Below are positions 11,891 to 22,600 of a DNA stretch of 64,000 bases, one piece after another. Each line of letters begins with the position of its first letter. Position 1 is the first letter of the stretch. The notes below the pieces were generated by a model. The model saw nothing but the letters and a program-made list of their open reading frames with translations. It was not told the DNA's origin and ran no database searches. Position numbers and translations under genes: made by a program. This stretch comes from Lumbricus rubellus (lineage: Eukaryota > Annelida > Clitellata > Crassiclitellata > Lumbricidae): contig OX243823.1 in the NCBI GenBank assembly GCA_945859605.1, forward strand, positions 32,437,689 to 32,501,688, given 5' to 3'.

Positions 11891-12640
11891 TTGCTTTGTG
11901 TAGGCTACGTACGTCGTCGTCGGCACTGTGATGTAGACGTCAGTCGATGGTCGTTTTTTTGCCGTTGCGGTTACGCTGACAATAACCATTGTTCCCTAAA
12001 CGGTCGTAGTAATTTATGACCGGGCGCCATGAATAATTCGCCACCGGGAAAGACGAACTCGCCACGGTGCCAGCCACACACACACCATCACCACCAACAC
12101 TAACACCACCGACATTACCACCAGCCTCACCACCAGACGGAGCCTCACATTAGCCGTGCAGATGCCGTATGTATGTGGATGGCAGTGAGCCCGCAGATGC
12201 CATGACCATTGCATTGAATTTGGTACGATTTGACGCAGGTTTACGTATTCTTACTGTGCCAGGTGTATTTTGTGCCTTGCTTATGACCTTACACGATTCA
12301 ATGCAGGATACATGCATCGGGTGTAGTAGTGTGTCGATGGTTTCAGTTCATAAAAAATTATTATTATTAGCGTCGCCCTCCTCCTTTGTCCAGACTTGAG
12401 ACTGGCACTGGTAGAGTACGAACAGTGGCGGAGTTATCAAGTGAAGTATGATTCAGAGATGTTTTATTCATTCGTTCATTGATTCAGGTATATATTTATT
12501 ACAGAACCTTTTCCAGGAAACTACTCAGGAGTGCTCCCGATTCCAACACGGCCATAAATTATTCGACGCTATAATTATTTGTTTTATTACAATTAAAAAC
12601 ACATGGATGATACACCGCACCCAGCCACACGTGCTCTGGA
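11891..12640. other. Non-coding spacer with a CAC/CCA-rich patch and a family B copy
   Basis: 12,060-12,130 is CCACCA/ACACAC-rich. At about 12,355-12,440 there is a plus-strand family B copy (GTCGCCCTCCTCCTTTGTCC, then GACTGGCACTGGTAGAGT). No gene seen. Confidence 0.4.
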
Positions 12641-13565
12641 CATGTTCTTACCACACCCCGTGCGTCCCGTCCCTTGCCGGCACTGCTGTACTGGCACAGC
12701 GTTGACCAGTGGTCAGTTGGCAAGTGGACAGAAGGACAGAGCAGCAGCAGCGGCTGACCGGTGTTATAGGCAGAGGCGTATGTCGAGGCTGTACAAGACG
12801 AAACTGGGATCGGTTAATATGGTCATTTGCACTCTCCCGCCTCTCCCGAATCATTACCCTGTATACCCAATCCACCGGGGATGGGAAAATTCGTCGTGAC
12901 ATCACCCCGGCTGCTGAAACAGGGATGCGGACTTGTTCAGCATCCTGGTGCCACCGCCGCCGCCGCGGCTGATGACGATGTCTAAGGCTCCTTGGATGCT
13001 GCCGACGTTGCAGACCGGAGATGCTATGCGGCTGCGGACGCTGGCAGTTGGGCGAGATGCTTAATGGAGCCGGTGATGCGGGATTACAATGCCTTTCGAC
13101 AACAGCAGCAACGATAGGACAACCATCGCACGTTGCGCTATAGAAGTTATCGCTGGGCATTGTCTGACAACCGTTGTCCAAGAATTGAGCGACCGCTGCA
13201 TAACGTAACAACGGTTGTCGACAGAAGTGAATGCCGGCTGTTACTGTAACGCGAAATGGTGTTGATGATGCACGTTGATGCACAAGCAGATACAACCGTT
13301 GCACATTAAGACATCGTTATGCAACCGTTGCACATTAAGACATCGTTATGCAACCGTTGCGCCTAATGTTCATTGCCGGAATGTTGCATGAAGTCAGCAG
13401 TCACAGCAAGACAACAAGACAACCGTTGTTGCATAAAGCAGGCGCATAACGGATTACCCAGCGATCATCATAATCGACAACAACATCGTCGTTGCTCTGG
13501 CTGTTGTCTTCCGTTGTCATCATCATCATCATTCATATGATCGTAGTCACGTGCGTGTGTTGTCT
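12641..13565 (+). promoter_or_regulatory. Probable 5' flank/promoter region of the Neto gene
   Basis: GC- and CpG-rich sequence directly upstream of the first coding exon. It contains six copies of CAAC(C/G)GTTG within 261 bp and an E-box-like CACGTG near 13,545. No clear TATA box was seen. Assignment as promoter rests on position and composition; untranslated exons further upstream cannot be excluded. A 218-residue minus-strand open frame covering the same DNA is regarded as chance. Confidence 0.4.
13168..13428. promoter_or_regulatory. Cluster of six CAACSGTTG near-palindromes (Myb-type sites)
   Basis: Copies of CAACCGTTG start at 13168, 13293, 13322, 13351 and 13420, with the inverse CAACGGTTG at 13209. 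Three of them sit on an exact 29-bp period inside a short tandem repeat. The core matches the YAACNG consensus of Myb proteins and can be read as a site on both strands. A role in Neto transcription is inference from location. Confidence 0.45.
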
Positions 13566-13692
13566 ATGAACGAAGCAACGGACAACCGTCGTGGACAACA
13601 GCGTACAACAGTCGATGGAATGTGGAAATACGGACGGTGGCAGCTGCAAGGGCTTCTGCTGACGATACACGTCACAGCCCTCATCGTCTGCG
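13566..13692 (+). CDS. neto: Neto-like gene, coding exon 1 (signal peptide)
   Basis: Encodes residues 1-42, starting MNEATDNRRG and ending in the hydrophobic stretch LLLTIHVTALIVC, which fits a signal-peptide core. The donor is CTGCG|GTAAGT, leaving phase 1, which matches the phase-1 acceptor of the exon at 22,601. A second in-frame Met at residue 19 (GMWKYGRW) would give a shorter and more conventional signal peptide and may be the real start. No family similarity is expected in a leader, so the assignment rests on phase, hydrophobicity and position upstream of the CUB1 exon. The 8.9-kb intron after it is almost entirely repeats. Confidence 0.7.
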
Positions 13693-13754
13693 GTAAGTAA
13701 ACCACCCCCTTGTGTTGGTGGTTTTTCAGTTTAACGTCACTGTGTGGTAACACA

Positions 13755-13840
13755 GACCATTAGCGACGCCCTCCTCCTTTATCCAGGCTTGGAACTGGCA
13801 CTGGCGGAGTGCGACCAGTGGCAGAGTTAACCCACCCTTG
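13755..13840 (+). repeat. Dispersed repeat family B, copy after exon 1
   Basis: TTTCAGTTTAACGTCACTG, GACGCCCTCCTCCTTTATCC and GGCACTGGCGGAGTGCGACC in order. The copy at 62,435-62,560, just beyond the last exon, is the closest relative in the window. Confidence 0.65.
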
Positions 13841-14024
13841 TGAGTGAGAAGGGTGACACAATTGCTCAGTGGTTGAGGGTGTACTCGACTGCCTGCCAGA
13901 AGTTCGAGGGTTAGATCTTCAGCTATAGGACAGGAAGTTTAGGGTGACGAGAGAAAATTGGGCCTTAAAGAAGAGCAGTCACGTACGTACTAAAACTAGC
14001 TTGAGATTTAATTAGGGAAAGAGA

Positions 14025-14150
14025 GAGAGAGCGAGAGGAAGAGGGAAAGGGAGACGGAGACGGAGACGGAGAGGGAGAAAGAGAGGGAGAGGAAGATGAA
14101 GAGGCAGAGGCAAAGGCAGAAGCAGAGGTTATGATAAAGATCTATGGTTA
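14025..14150 (+). repeat. GAGA/GGAGAC purine microsatellite
   Basis: Runs of GAGAGAG, GGAGACGGAGAC and GGCAGAGGCAAAGG units in intron 1. Confidence 0.7.
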
Positions 14151-14379
14151 AATTGATATTGAAAGAAAGAGACATAAAAGAGAGATGTGAGGGCGATGTA
14201 GCCTATACTGAGGGTAGAGTAGAGAAGGTGGCAGAGAGCCAGAGAGGGGAAGATAGGGAGAGATAGATGGAGGGAAATACTGTAACAGTTGCCCTCGTGT
14301 ATTTACTGAGGCAAAGAATACTGAAGTCGCTGATACTTCAAACCAATTATTTCCACACAGGATATCTTTCTGCTTGTAT

Positions 14380-14500
14380 TTCTGTCTGTCTACGTGTATC
14401 TGTCAATATGTATGTGTGTGTATATGTGTATGACTGTCCTTCTGTCTGTCTACGTGTATCTGTCAATATGTATGTGTGTGTATATGTGTGTGTCTGTCTG
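14380..14500 (+). repeat. Tandem duplication of a roughly 63-bp CTGT/TGTG-rich segment
   Basis: TCTGTCTGTCTACGTGTATC followed by TGTCAATATGTATGTGTGTG occurs twice, at 14381 and 14441. Confidence 0.75.
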
Positions 14501-14814
14501 TAACAAGAAAAAACAACGATGGTAAGGATCTCATCCATCAAAAAACCACCACGTCTGCTACATACATAGGCGGCAGATGGCCAATACAATGATCCTCTGG
14601 TGTTATCATAATGGCGTGAGACGCAACAGTGATAGACACCTTGCAGCATCATAAGTCCAAGCCATGCACGACATCGGGGGCGGACACGGCAGACGAGACT
14701 GAAATGGAGATGAAAAAGTCAAATGTACATGTATGTAGTATTGTAGTGGCACCATTTAAGTACGCACTAAGCACTTCTACCTGGCTTTGGTCTTTGAAAC
14801 CTTGAAACCAATCG

Positions 14815-15060
14815 ACATAACATAGCATAACATAGCATAACATAGCATAACATAGCATAACATAGCATAGCATAGTACAGCATAACATAACATAACATAA
14901 GCTTTACATTCTCAAGGCTTTTCTTTTTGACCAGGCCTGGGTTGGCAGCGCATCTGGGTAGCGATCTTGAAGGGGCGCTATATAAATTTATGTAATTGAT
15001 TGATCGAACATAACATAACATACCATAACACAACATAACACAACATAACACAACATAACA
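14815..15060 (+). repeat. CATAACATAG repeats around a LINE 3' tail
   Basis: Ten-base CATAACATAG repeats at 14,815-14,900 and CATAACA repeats at 15,008-15,060 flank a LINE/SINE tail (GGTTGGCAGCGCATCTGGG, CTTGAAGGGGCGCTATATAA) at 14,937-14,990. Confidence 0.7.
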
Positions 15061-15377
15061 AGGGTTCTAAGTGGTTCAGAAGACGCTGGGTCTGTGTTAG
15101 AAAGACCATTTTTTCTAATAATATATCGTTCATTCAGAAAATCGTTCAATAACGATGTGTATGCGGCGACCACAGTGACTGTTATTCCAGAGGAACGATA
15201 ATCAATTCTTGCAATCCCGAGGGATGTGCCACCGTGGTCAAATAATAATCATCATTCGTACAATGGGGCCAAGAGAAGGTTTTTGATCGCCGCCTCTGTC
15301 TGTCAGATTGTTGCTTCTGATAACCTTTGATCTCTCGTTCTCTGTTTCCGGTTGCAGTCACTGACCTCTGTCAGTTG

Positions 15378-15378
15378 G

Positions 15379-15440
<62 letters not shown>
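15378..15440 (+). repeat. (CTG)n microsatellite
   Basis: About 21 uninterrupted CTG/TGC triplets within intron 1 of the Neto-like gene. It is intronic, so it does not encode the poly-Leu or poly-Cys frames it opens. Confidence 0.9.
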
Positions 15441-15441
<1 letters not shown>

Positions 15442-15499
15442 GGTCTCCCTGGTGCCATCTCCGGGAAACATCGCTACAATATCGTAATCAGATTTCTCG

Positions 15500-16052
15500 T
15501 TTTTTCTTCTTTTTTCTCCTCCTCCTCCTCCTCCTTCTCAATCACTTCTTCATCTTCTCTTTTTCTTCCTCTTCCTCCTCCTCCTCCTACTCCTCCTCCT
15601 ATTCCTCGTTCTCCTCCTCTTCCTCTTTTTTCTCCGTCGCTTCTTCTTCCTCTTCCTCTTCCTCTTCCTCTCTTTATGTTCTTCCTCCTCTTCCTTTTTC
15701 CCCTCCTCCATCTTCCTCTCCTCTCTCCTCTTTTCTTGTTTTCCCCCATTTTCCTCTTCCTCTCGTTTTCTTCTCCGCTTCCACCTTCACAACTCCTGCA
15801 AATCCCCTCCTTCTTATTTTTCTTCTTCGTGTTTCCCTTTCTCCACCTTCTTTACCTCCTCCTCCTCCTCCTCCTCCTCCTCCTCCTCCACCTTTCTCTT
15901 CTCCTTCTTCTTCATCGTCGTCTTTTTCCTCTTTTTCCTCTCCTACTTCCCCATCTTCTTCTCCTCACTTCCATACTCCTCCTTCTTTTTTATCCTTCTC
16001 TTCCTTCCATCCTCTCCTTATTCTCCTTCTTCTCCTCCTCCTCCTTCGTATT
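15500..16052 (+). repeat. Long pyrimidine tract
   Basis: About 550 bp of TTC/TCC/CCT, nearly free of purines, including an uninterrupted (CCT)n at about 15,857-15,892. It opens frames of over 250 codons that are not genes. Mirror-symmetric stretches could form triplex DNA (inference). Confidence 0.85.
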
Positions 16053-16244
16053 CATTCATCGATCCATATGCCCTGCGATCGCATTTTCTGCGAATGATAT
16101 TCTCCCAGCCTCCCTCTTCATCTCAGTCATGCACTCCTCCCACCCAACAAGGGCAATGGCTGGACGGCGGTTGACCAGCCAACCCTAACGATGTTACTAG
16201 CCAACTTTGCTGGTGCCATGAAACGGGTCATGTCTTTGCTAAAG

Positions 16245-16435
16245 TTACAGACAGACATACAGACAACAGACAGACAGACAGACAGACATACACACAGACA
16301 GACAGACAGACAGACACATAGACATAGGCCTACAGATAACTAGATAGATAGATAGACAGACAGACAGACATACAGATAGACAGACAGACTGAGAAAAAAC
16401 GAGAGTTAGAGAGACAGGCAGGCAGACAGACAGAG
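16245..16435 (+). repeat. GACA/GATA tetranucleotide array
   Basis: Interspersed GACA and GATA runs in intron 1. Confidence 0.85.
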
Positions 16436-16534
16436 GGATGGGTTCCTAGTGAGATCTGATAATGAAGGAGACTGGTCGCTTGAATGCTGAGGCAACGAGG
16501 TTGAACAAAGGAAGGATTTTGGTACACAAGATTA

Positions 16535-17215
16535 GGAAGAAAAGCGATGGATGGATGGATGGTTGGATAGATTGATAGATGGATGGTTGGATATATTGAT
16601 CAATAGACGGACAGATGGATAGGTGGATAGGTCTATGGATAGATAGATGGACGGATGATTAGATCTGGATGCACAGGATGGATGGATGGATGGATAGATG
16701 GATGGATGATTAGATCTGGATGCACAGGATGGATGGATGGATGGATGGATGGATGGATAGATTGGTGGATAGATAGATTGACGGATGGATAGATAGACGG
16801 ATAGATAGATTGACGGATAGATAGATAGATGGATGGATGGATGGATGGATGGATGGATGGATGGATGACTAGATAGATTGGTGGATGGTTGGATTGATTA
16901 ACGAGTAATCGAACGAATTGATCAATGGACATCCATCCATTGATCAATTCATTCGATTACTCGTTAATCAATCCAATGGATGTATGGATGTATGGATGGA
17001 TGGATGTACGGATGGATGAAGAGATAGATGGATGACTAGATAGATTGGTGGATGGTTAGATTGATTAATGGGTTAGTTATTGGATGAAAGGCCAGATGGA
17101 TGGATGGGCAGATTGTTTTGACGAGTAATTCAATGGATGGATCAATGGATGGATCAATGGATGGATCAATGGATGGATCAATGGATGGATCAATGGATGG
17201 ATTTATGGGTGGGAT
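16535..17215 (+). repeat. GGAT/GATG tetranucleotide array with 12-bp and hairpin subunits
   Basis: About 680 bp of GGAT-type repeats. It includes a duplicated TTAGATCTGGATGCACAGG unit at about 16,659 and 16,709, a hairpin at 16,889-16,976, and five 12-mers GGATGGATCAAT near 17,135-17,200. Confidence 0.85.
16889..16976. repeat. 40-bp inverted repeat with 8-nt loop
   Basis: Left arm 16,889-16,928 starts TTGGATTGATTAACGAG; right arm 16,937-16,976 ends CTCGTTAATCAATCCAA. One mismatch was seen across 40 bp. It is capable of cruciform or RNA hairpin formation. Confidence 0.85.
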
Positions 17216-17513
17216 GGGTGAGTGTTTAATGATCTATAATAAATAACTAACAGTCATATTATCCTTAATTTGTTTGCACTTACAAGTTACAACTGAAATA
17301 CATTTTGCATTCAAGTCCACATCCACAATAATTTATCGATAATCTGTTTGCACTCAAAAGAAAGTTAGCACAGCTTTGAAAACCGCATGGATGACTTAAA
17401 CTCTTTGATTTTGAACCAATTCACCCAGAGACATCCATCCATATATATTATGTAAAGCAACAATAGTTTCATCGTTCGCCGTTCATGGTTTCAGCTTTTT
17501 CTATTCGGTCATC

Positions 17514-17663
17514 CAGAGCTTAAAGTGTGGCTGGACGGTCATGGACGACGTCCAGGCACTTATTTTCAAATCTCAACGTCGTCCTGTCACTTATTTGGAC
17601 AGCAGAGTCTGGATAAGTGACGGGCGTCCAGGAACTTCTTTTTCTACACTTTAAGCACTGCTG
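17514..17663 (-). mobile_element. MITE family A, copy 2 (inverted)
   Basis: Starts CAGAGCTTAAAGTGTGG and ends ACACTTTAAGCACTGCT, so both inverted termini are visible. The interior carries GTCCAGGCACTTATTTTCAA and TTTGGACAGCAGAGTCTGG, as in the copy at 4,450. Confidence 0.7.
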
Positions 17664-17894
17664 TCATCAGAAGAAACAAAATTTATCGTTCAAAATTGAG
17701 TCATCACCTCTAGAATGATATTCTTCGAATGACACAAACATTTTTCAAATATTATCTGAAGTGAATGGAACAAGAACAAAATGTGACCCAAATTAATTTT
17801 CGACATAATTTTTCATTTTTGAGCGTCTTATACTTTGCGTTCTCTGCCCCTAGGCAGGTTCGAATGTTTGACGTCTCCGTTCCTTGTACTATTT

Positions 17895-17952
17895 TAATAT
17901 ATATATACATAATATATAATATTATATAAATATATAATTATATATATATCGA
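17895..17952. repeat. AT dinucleotide-rich stretch
   Basis: ATATATA-type sequence with minor interruptions. Confidence 0.8.
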
Positions 17953-18119
17953 GAGTTCACCCGGGACGCTGCTGGTGTTGTGTGCTTAATGGCTGTGATC
18001 GGCGGCGCCCCATAGTGTTCTTTTATGGACAGCGTTTGGCTATCATGGAAGGAAAAGCGTTGATTGATCTGTCGCTGTGGCGAGTGTCTGAATGTATGGA
18101 ACGCAGCCATTGAATAATG

Positions 18120-18485
18120 TCGGAGGCATTAGGGAAGTGGAGGTGGAGGAAGAGAAAGAAGAAGAGGAGGAGAAGGGTAGGAACAGGAAGAGGAAGAGGA
18201 TGAGGAAGAAGAGGAGGAGGGTAGATGAGTAAGAAGGGATGGGAGAGGAGAAGGAAAAAGAAAAGGCAAACGAAGAGGAGGAGGAGGAAAAAGAGGAGGA
18301 GGAGAAGGAAAAGAGGAAAGAGTAGAAGAAAGAGGTGGAAGTTGGGAGACAGAGTAAGAGCAGGAGGAAGTCGACGACGAGGAGGAGGAGGAGGAGGAGG
18401 AGGAGGAGGAGGATCTGGGACAAAAGAAGGAGTGGAAAGAGGGAAAGAGGAGAATTCGAAAGACGACCGAAGAGAGTAGAAGCGA
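18120..18485 (+). repeat. Long purine tract
   Basis: About 365 bp of GGA/GAAG triplets, with an uninterrupted (GGA)n at about 18,380-18,412. It is the purine-strand counterpart of the pyrimidine tract at 15,500-16,052 in the same intron. Confidence 0.85.
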
Positions 18486-18849
18486 ATTTTAAAGAGCATA
18501 GAGAGGATTTCTGAAGTGGATTTGGAATTTCATGGAATAGTTTGGAACAATGAGTTGGAAGCTGTTGAGAGTGAGAGCTGCAGGCATCTGGATTGAAGTC
18601 CATCACGTCTTTCGATTCTTTATCAGACGAAAAACTTCCATCGTATTGTGTCGACATCTATCGAACGTTTTCAATGCAGACGTCATTTCCTGTGTAAATG
18701 CCGAAGAGAGGGAGCCAGTGGGTTGCACAATGGGCGTTGGGTGAATGACATTCCAGTCTTCAAACACCCCTAGGTATGTCACCAATGTTTCCATGTCGGT
18801 CTTGGCCGCGCTGCTCTATGTGTGCAGATAGGTAAGTATGTGCATTTTG

Positions 18850-18930
18850 TTCTGTATTGTATGTTACCATTTATAAAGCCCTTCTTTCGGAAAGAACCTT
18901 TCAGAAGCGCTTCCAGTGCGAGCGACACCG
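18850..18930 (-). repeat. Degenerate LINE/SINE tail
   Basis: TTTATAAAGCCCTTCTTTCGG and CTTTCAGAAGCGCTTCCAGTG follow the order of the inverted SINE/LINE tail, much diverged. Confidence 0.35.
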
Positions 18931-19077
18931 AGAGAAAAGACAGAATTTGAGTCGAGAGAAAGACGAGGAAATACTACAAGAGAGAAAGGCGGATGGAACT
19001 GATGTATATTATAGGTTTGTATTCATACGTGTAGCCTACATGCGTGCATTCTTGCATTTGTGTATGTACAAACAGAA

Positions 19078-19311
19078 ACTGACTGACTGACTGAATGACT
19101 GGCTCAATGGCTGACTGACAGACTGAATAACTTACTGAATGACTGACTGACTGGCTGACTGACTGACTGATTGCCTGAATGTCTGAATGTCTGAATGACT
19201 GACTGACTGACTGACTGACTGGCTGACTGACTGACTGATTGACTAAATGAATGACTGATTGATTGACTGAATGAATGAATAACTGACTGGCTGACTGACT
19301 GACTGACTGAT

Positions 19312-19348
<37 letters not shown>

Positions 19349-19485
19349 TACTGAGTGATTGACCGACTTAATTACTGAGTGATTGACTGACTTACTTACT
19401 GACTGACTGACCTACTAACTGACTGACTGACTGACTGACTGACTTACTAACTGACTGACTGACTGACTGACTGACTGACGTACGA
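19078..19485 (+). repeat. (GACT)n tetranucleotide array
   Basis: About 400 bp of CTGA/GACT repeats with point variants, in intron 1. Confidence 0.85.
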
Positions 19486-19739
19486 CTTGATCTGTCAAAT
19501 AAGTAGCTAGTTGAATCAGCAAATAGTTATGACCGCCTTAGGGCATCCGAAAGCAGAAAAGCTTTTGTCTTTGTCACAATAAACAGTTTCTTCTCTTTCT
19601 ACCGGTAGCAATGGTGCAAAAAAAACCTGTTCGTCCAGAGAAAACACCTGCAATCATAAACGCTAAAAGGGATTCTATCGTATACGAGGGCTGGATGTTG
19701 AGACTTTATTCTGTACTGAGTAGAGCGATAGACTAAGTC

Positions 19740-19880
19740 GTTCCAAGAAGACTCCAATGGTTTTGCACATGTGGAGAGAGCATGTCAGTTGACTGAATCC
19801 AATATGCACTACATCGTCTGCATGCAAGATTCAAAGGAGAAAGAAACAAAGTAGACCAAGACTACGTTGGATAGACAGCA
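19740..19880 (+). mobile_element. RTE-like LINE C-terminal remnant
   Basis: Reads FKGERNKVDQDYVG in one frame and RPRLRWID in another. The GRP(K/R)xRWxD element is typical of the C-terminus of RTE-like LINE polyproteins. It is broken by frameshifts and interrupted at 19,880 by the SINE that follows; the sequence resumes at about 20,110 with a near-duplicate of ATGCAAGAT...AGAGAAACAAA. Confidence 0.4.
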
Positions 19881-19881
19881 A

Positions 19882-20110
19882 GAGCAGGGCGCGGTGGTGT
19901 AATGGTGGATTCGATGCCTTGGAGCCGGAGGGTTCCAGCTTAGAATCAACCTCAAGCCACTGCTTAGGGACCTTGAGGTAGTCCTTCACCTGCAGTTGAT
20001 CGTGCGCTTCGGCGTGAAACTACGATGCAGTGTCCGCGCTGTAGTCAGGAGTGCCTCCGAGTAGGAGCTTGAAGGGGCGCTATAGAGATGGAGAAATAAA
20101 TAAATAAATG
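19882..20110 (+). mobile_element. tRNA-derived SINE, near full length
   Basis: tRNA-like head with A-box-like GGTGGTGTAATGGTGG and B-box-like GGTTCCAGCTTAGAATC. The body holds GGGACCTTGAGGTAGTCC and CGCTTCGGCGTGAAAC, the 3' tail GCTTGAAGGGGCGCTATAGA, and the end is (AAAT)n. Related copies lie at 25,735, 37,583 (inverted), 56,084, 56,335 and 57,780. Pol III transcription is inferred from the boxes. Confidence 0.75.
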
Positions 20111-20289
20111 CACACTACATGCAAGATAATATGAAAGAGAGAGAAACAAAAACGGACCAAGAAATACTCGAAAGATAATATGAATGAGAAAATAACGACA
20201 CTTGACGCAAAACCTAGAGGAGTAATTAACTTAACGAATGAATGACTCGAGGTCAATGCATGATGGGGTAATTTATACGTACCAAATTT

Positions 20290-20465
20290 ACTGATGATGA
20301 TGATGATGATGATGTTGAAGTTGATGATGATGATGACAATGATGATGATGATGATGATGATGTTGTTGTTGTTGTTGTTGATGATGACAATGATGATGAT
20401 GATGATGATGATGATGTTGTTGTTGTTGATGATGACAATGATGACAATAGTGCTGATGATCATGA
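20290..20465 (+). repeat. GAT/GTT trinucleotide array
   Basis: Blocks of (GAT)n, (GTT)n and GATGACAAT in intron 1. Confidence 0.85.
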
Positions 20466-20511
20466 TCGTCATTATGATGGTAATGATCAAAGCGGTTAAT
20501 ATGCACATCTA

Positions 20512-21480
20512 CACTGTGTCCGGAAAAAAGCGACCCATTTTGTAAATATGAAAATAAATAGTAAATATTCACCGATTTTTACAATTCAAGCACCATTTTC
20601 ATCCGGACATATTTGTCTAGCAATTGTGAAAATATAAAGCTTTTGGTCTCAACGATGACGTCACAATGACGTCATTTGCATTAAAGTTCATTTAGACGGC
20701 CAGGCATGCATGGTTTCGGTTGGTAGGCTATATTGGCTCTTGGTAAAACGGAAATCCATTTAATGGAACCAAGAGTGAAAATAAATGCAGCTTATTACAG
20801 GGATTGTCTGCTCCATATAAAATTGATGCCTGATATCCGAGAATGTTCAGAACAATAGCCTGCACATTTAAACAAAACGGTGCTTCAACTCACTGAGTTC
20901 GTCAATATGTTGAACCTTTGACTAAGGAGACTCGGATTTCACTCCTCTTAATCTTTGGCCGCTAAACGGCCGCCCGCTTAAATCCCGCTGATAATAAGAT
21001 CTGGAGACTGATGGAGGAGAAGGTGTACAACACAAGAATTAAAGACATTGAAGAACTCCGTGAACGAATTGTTAATGCCTGGAAGGATTTTGATAAGCTG
21101 GTTATCGATGCTGCTGTTGGCTATTAGCGCGACCGTTTTGAAGCTTACGTTGAGGTCAAAGGTGTACACTTTGACCAGAAATTGCATAATTCAAATATAA
21201 AAATAAAATTAAATCTCCATTTAATATTGATAAATTAAATCATGAAAATATTGAAATTGTGGGTGATTTTGCGCATTTTATCTCTTAAATTTGACTTTTT
21301 GTGCAAATGACGTCATTATGACGTCAGTTTTTGGACTGGAACTTTTATAATTTTTTTATTTTCATCCATGTTAGACAAATATGTCAGGATTAAAATGGTG
21401 TTTGAATTGTGAAAATCGATGAATATTTACTATTTATTTTCATGTTTACAAAATGGGTCGCTTTTTTTCCGGACACAGTG
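20512..21480 (+). mobile_element. Tc1/mariner-like element with decayed transposase
   Basis: TA target dinucleotides flank the element (20,510-20,511 and 21,481-21,482). Terminal inverted repeats of about 110 bp start CACTGTGTCCGGAAAAAAGC and are roughly 90% identical. On the plus strand at 20,930-21,187 a transposase C-terminus can be read: RLNPADNKIWRLMEEKVYN, then IKDIEELRERIVNAWKDF, with a stop in the following codons. This matches the post-DDE tail of Tc1/mariner transposases. The N-terminal and catalytic parts are missing, so the 969-bp copy is non-autonomous. Confidence 0.85.
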
Positions 21481-21659
21481 TAGTACCAATACGCTTTCGA
21501 GAGGGCATCCGTATATAAAAAAAACCTCCTTGCCCGATCAATCCATTGAACGATTTCCACAGCCATAGAATTCAGTCGCCATAAAAAGTTTGCATTTGCA
21601 TGATACACTGATCAAGATAGCAATGGACTGTTGACCTAACTACGTCCATTCCTAATCTT

Positions 21660-21740
21660 TCAGAGCCAGTCAAAAGCCTGGATACAAAGAGGGGGAAACG
21701 CTGATCATCTTTGTCATGGTACAGTGTCGTTAAAAAACGA
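21660..21740 (-). repeat. Dispersed repeat family B, diverged copy
   Basis: Holds AAAAGCCTGGATACAAAG and GATCATCTTTGTCATGG, as in the other family B copies. Confidence 0.45.
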
Positions 21741-22009
21741 TCGTATAATAGCATCGGCTGGCTAAGTGTTTTGATCAGTGCCTCAAATAGCTTTCCGGTC
21801 TTAAAGATATTTTCAAGTTTACTTTGAACTTGATATTAATAGCAGCGATAGCAATCTTCATTGCAACTGCAAATTTATACTGCGCTATAATTATAGTCGG
21901 AAACGGGAGAAGATGACAACGAAAAATTCGATTATGATAGACTTTGATGGACTCCTGCTTCAGCAACAACAACAGTTTTTAACGCGAGCTATTTTGGGGC
22001 AATGTGTGT

Positions 22010-22068
22010 GTATGTATGTGTGTGTGTGAGTGTGTGTGTGTATGTGTGTGAGTGTGTGTGTGTGTGTA
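22010..22068 (+). repeat. (GT)n microsatellite
   Basis: GTGTGTGT with TATG interruptions. Confidence 0.85.
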
Positions 22069-22294
22069 CAAATGATTTACATCTCATTTCTGCGGTTATT
22101 TGTCACACTCGTTCACTGTAAAGTGTAAATTGTTTACTTTAGTTAGTCCAAGACTAAGTGATGTCATTTCCTCGTTTATATTGTCTCTCTCTCTCCTGCA
22201 AGATTGTCTTCGTCTCCCTTAGTTGCTTTGTTTTTTAATCCTTCACATCTTGCGTGTTACAGTGCATTGCTTTGGATTCCGTAAACTGGTATTA

Positions 22295-22432
22295 GACTAT
22301 GTGTCTCTGTCTCTGTCTCTCTGTCTGTCTCTCTGCATCTGTGTCAGTTTCTGTCTCTGTTTCTGTCTCTGTTTCTGTCTCTATCTCTGTGTCTGTGTGT
22401 CTGTCTCTCTTTTTCTCTATCTCTCTCTCCCT
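22295..22432 (+). repeat. CTCTGT microsatellite
   Basis: Imperfect TCTGTCTC and TTTCTGTCTC units about 170 bp upstream of exon 2. Confidence 0.8.
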
Positions 22433-22600
22433 CCAAACCACCAAAGTATTCGTTTAAGAACTTACATGTAGGTTTTTAATCTCTACCTCGGTGTTCTTAT
22501 TGGATAGCAAATGATACATTATAAAATTTATAATTGTATTGCTATTTATTTCTGACAAGCAATAACAAAAAGAAAATCAGTAACATCTGATTTCTTTCAG

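Noticed and set aside
12648..13304. 218-codon minus-strand frame upstream of Neto exon 1
   Set aside because: No recognisable domain, overlaps the repeated CAACCGTTG region, and GC-rich DNA favours chance open frames.
15327..16188. Frames of 256 and 278 codons rich in Leu, Cys, Ser and Pro
   Set aside because: CTG and pyrimidine tracts lacking stop codons, located inside an intron.
18023..18657. Minus-strand frames of 158 and 204 codons
   Set aside because: They cover the purine tract; no domain or splice evidence.
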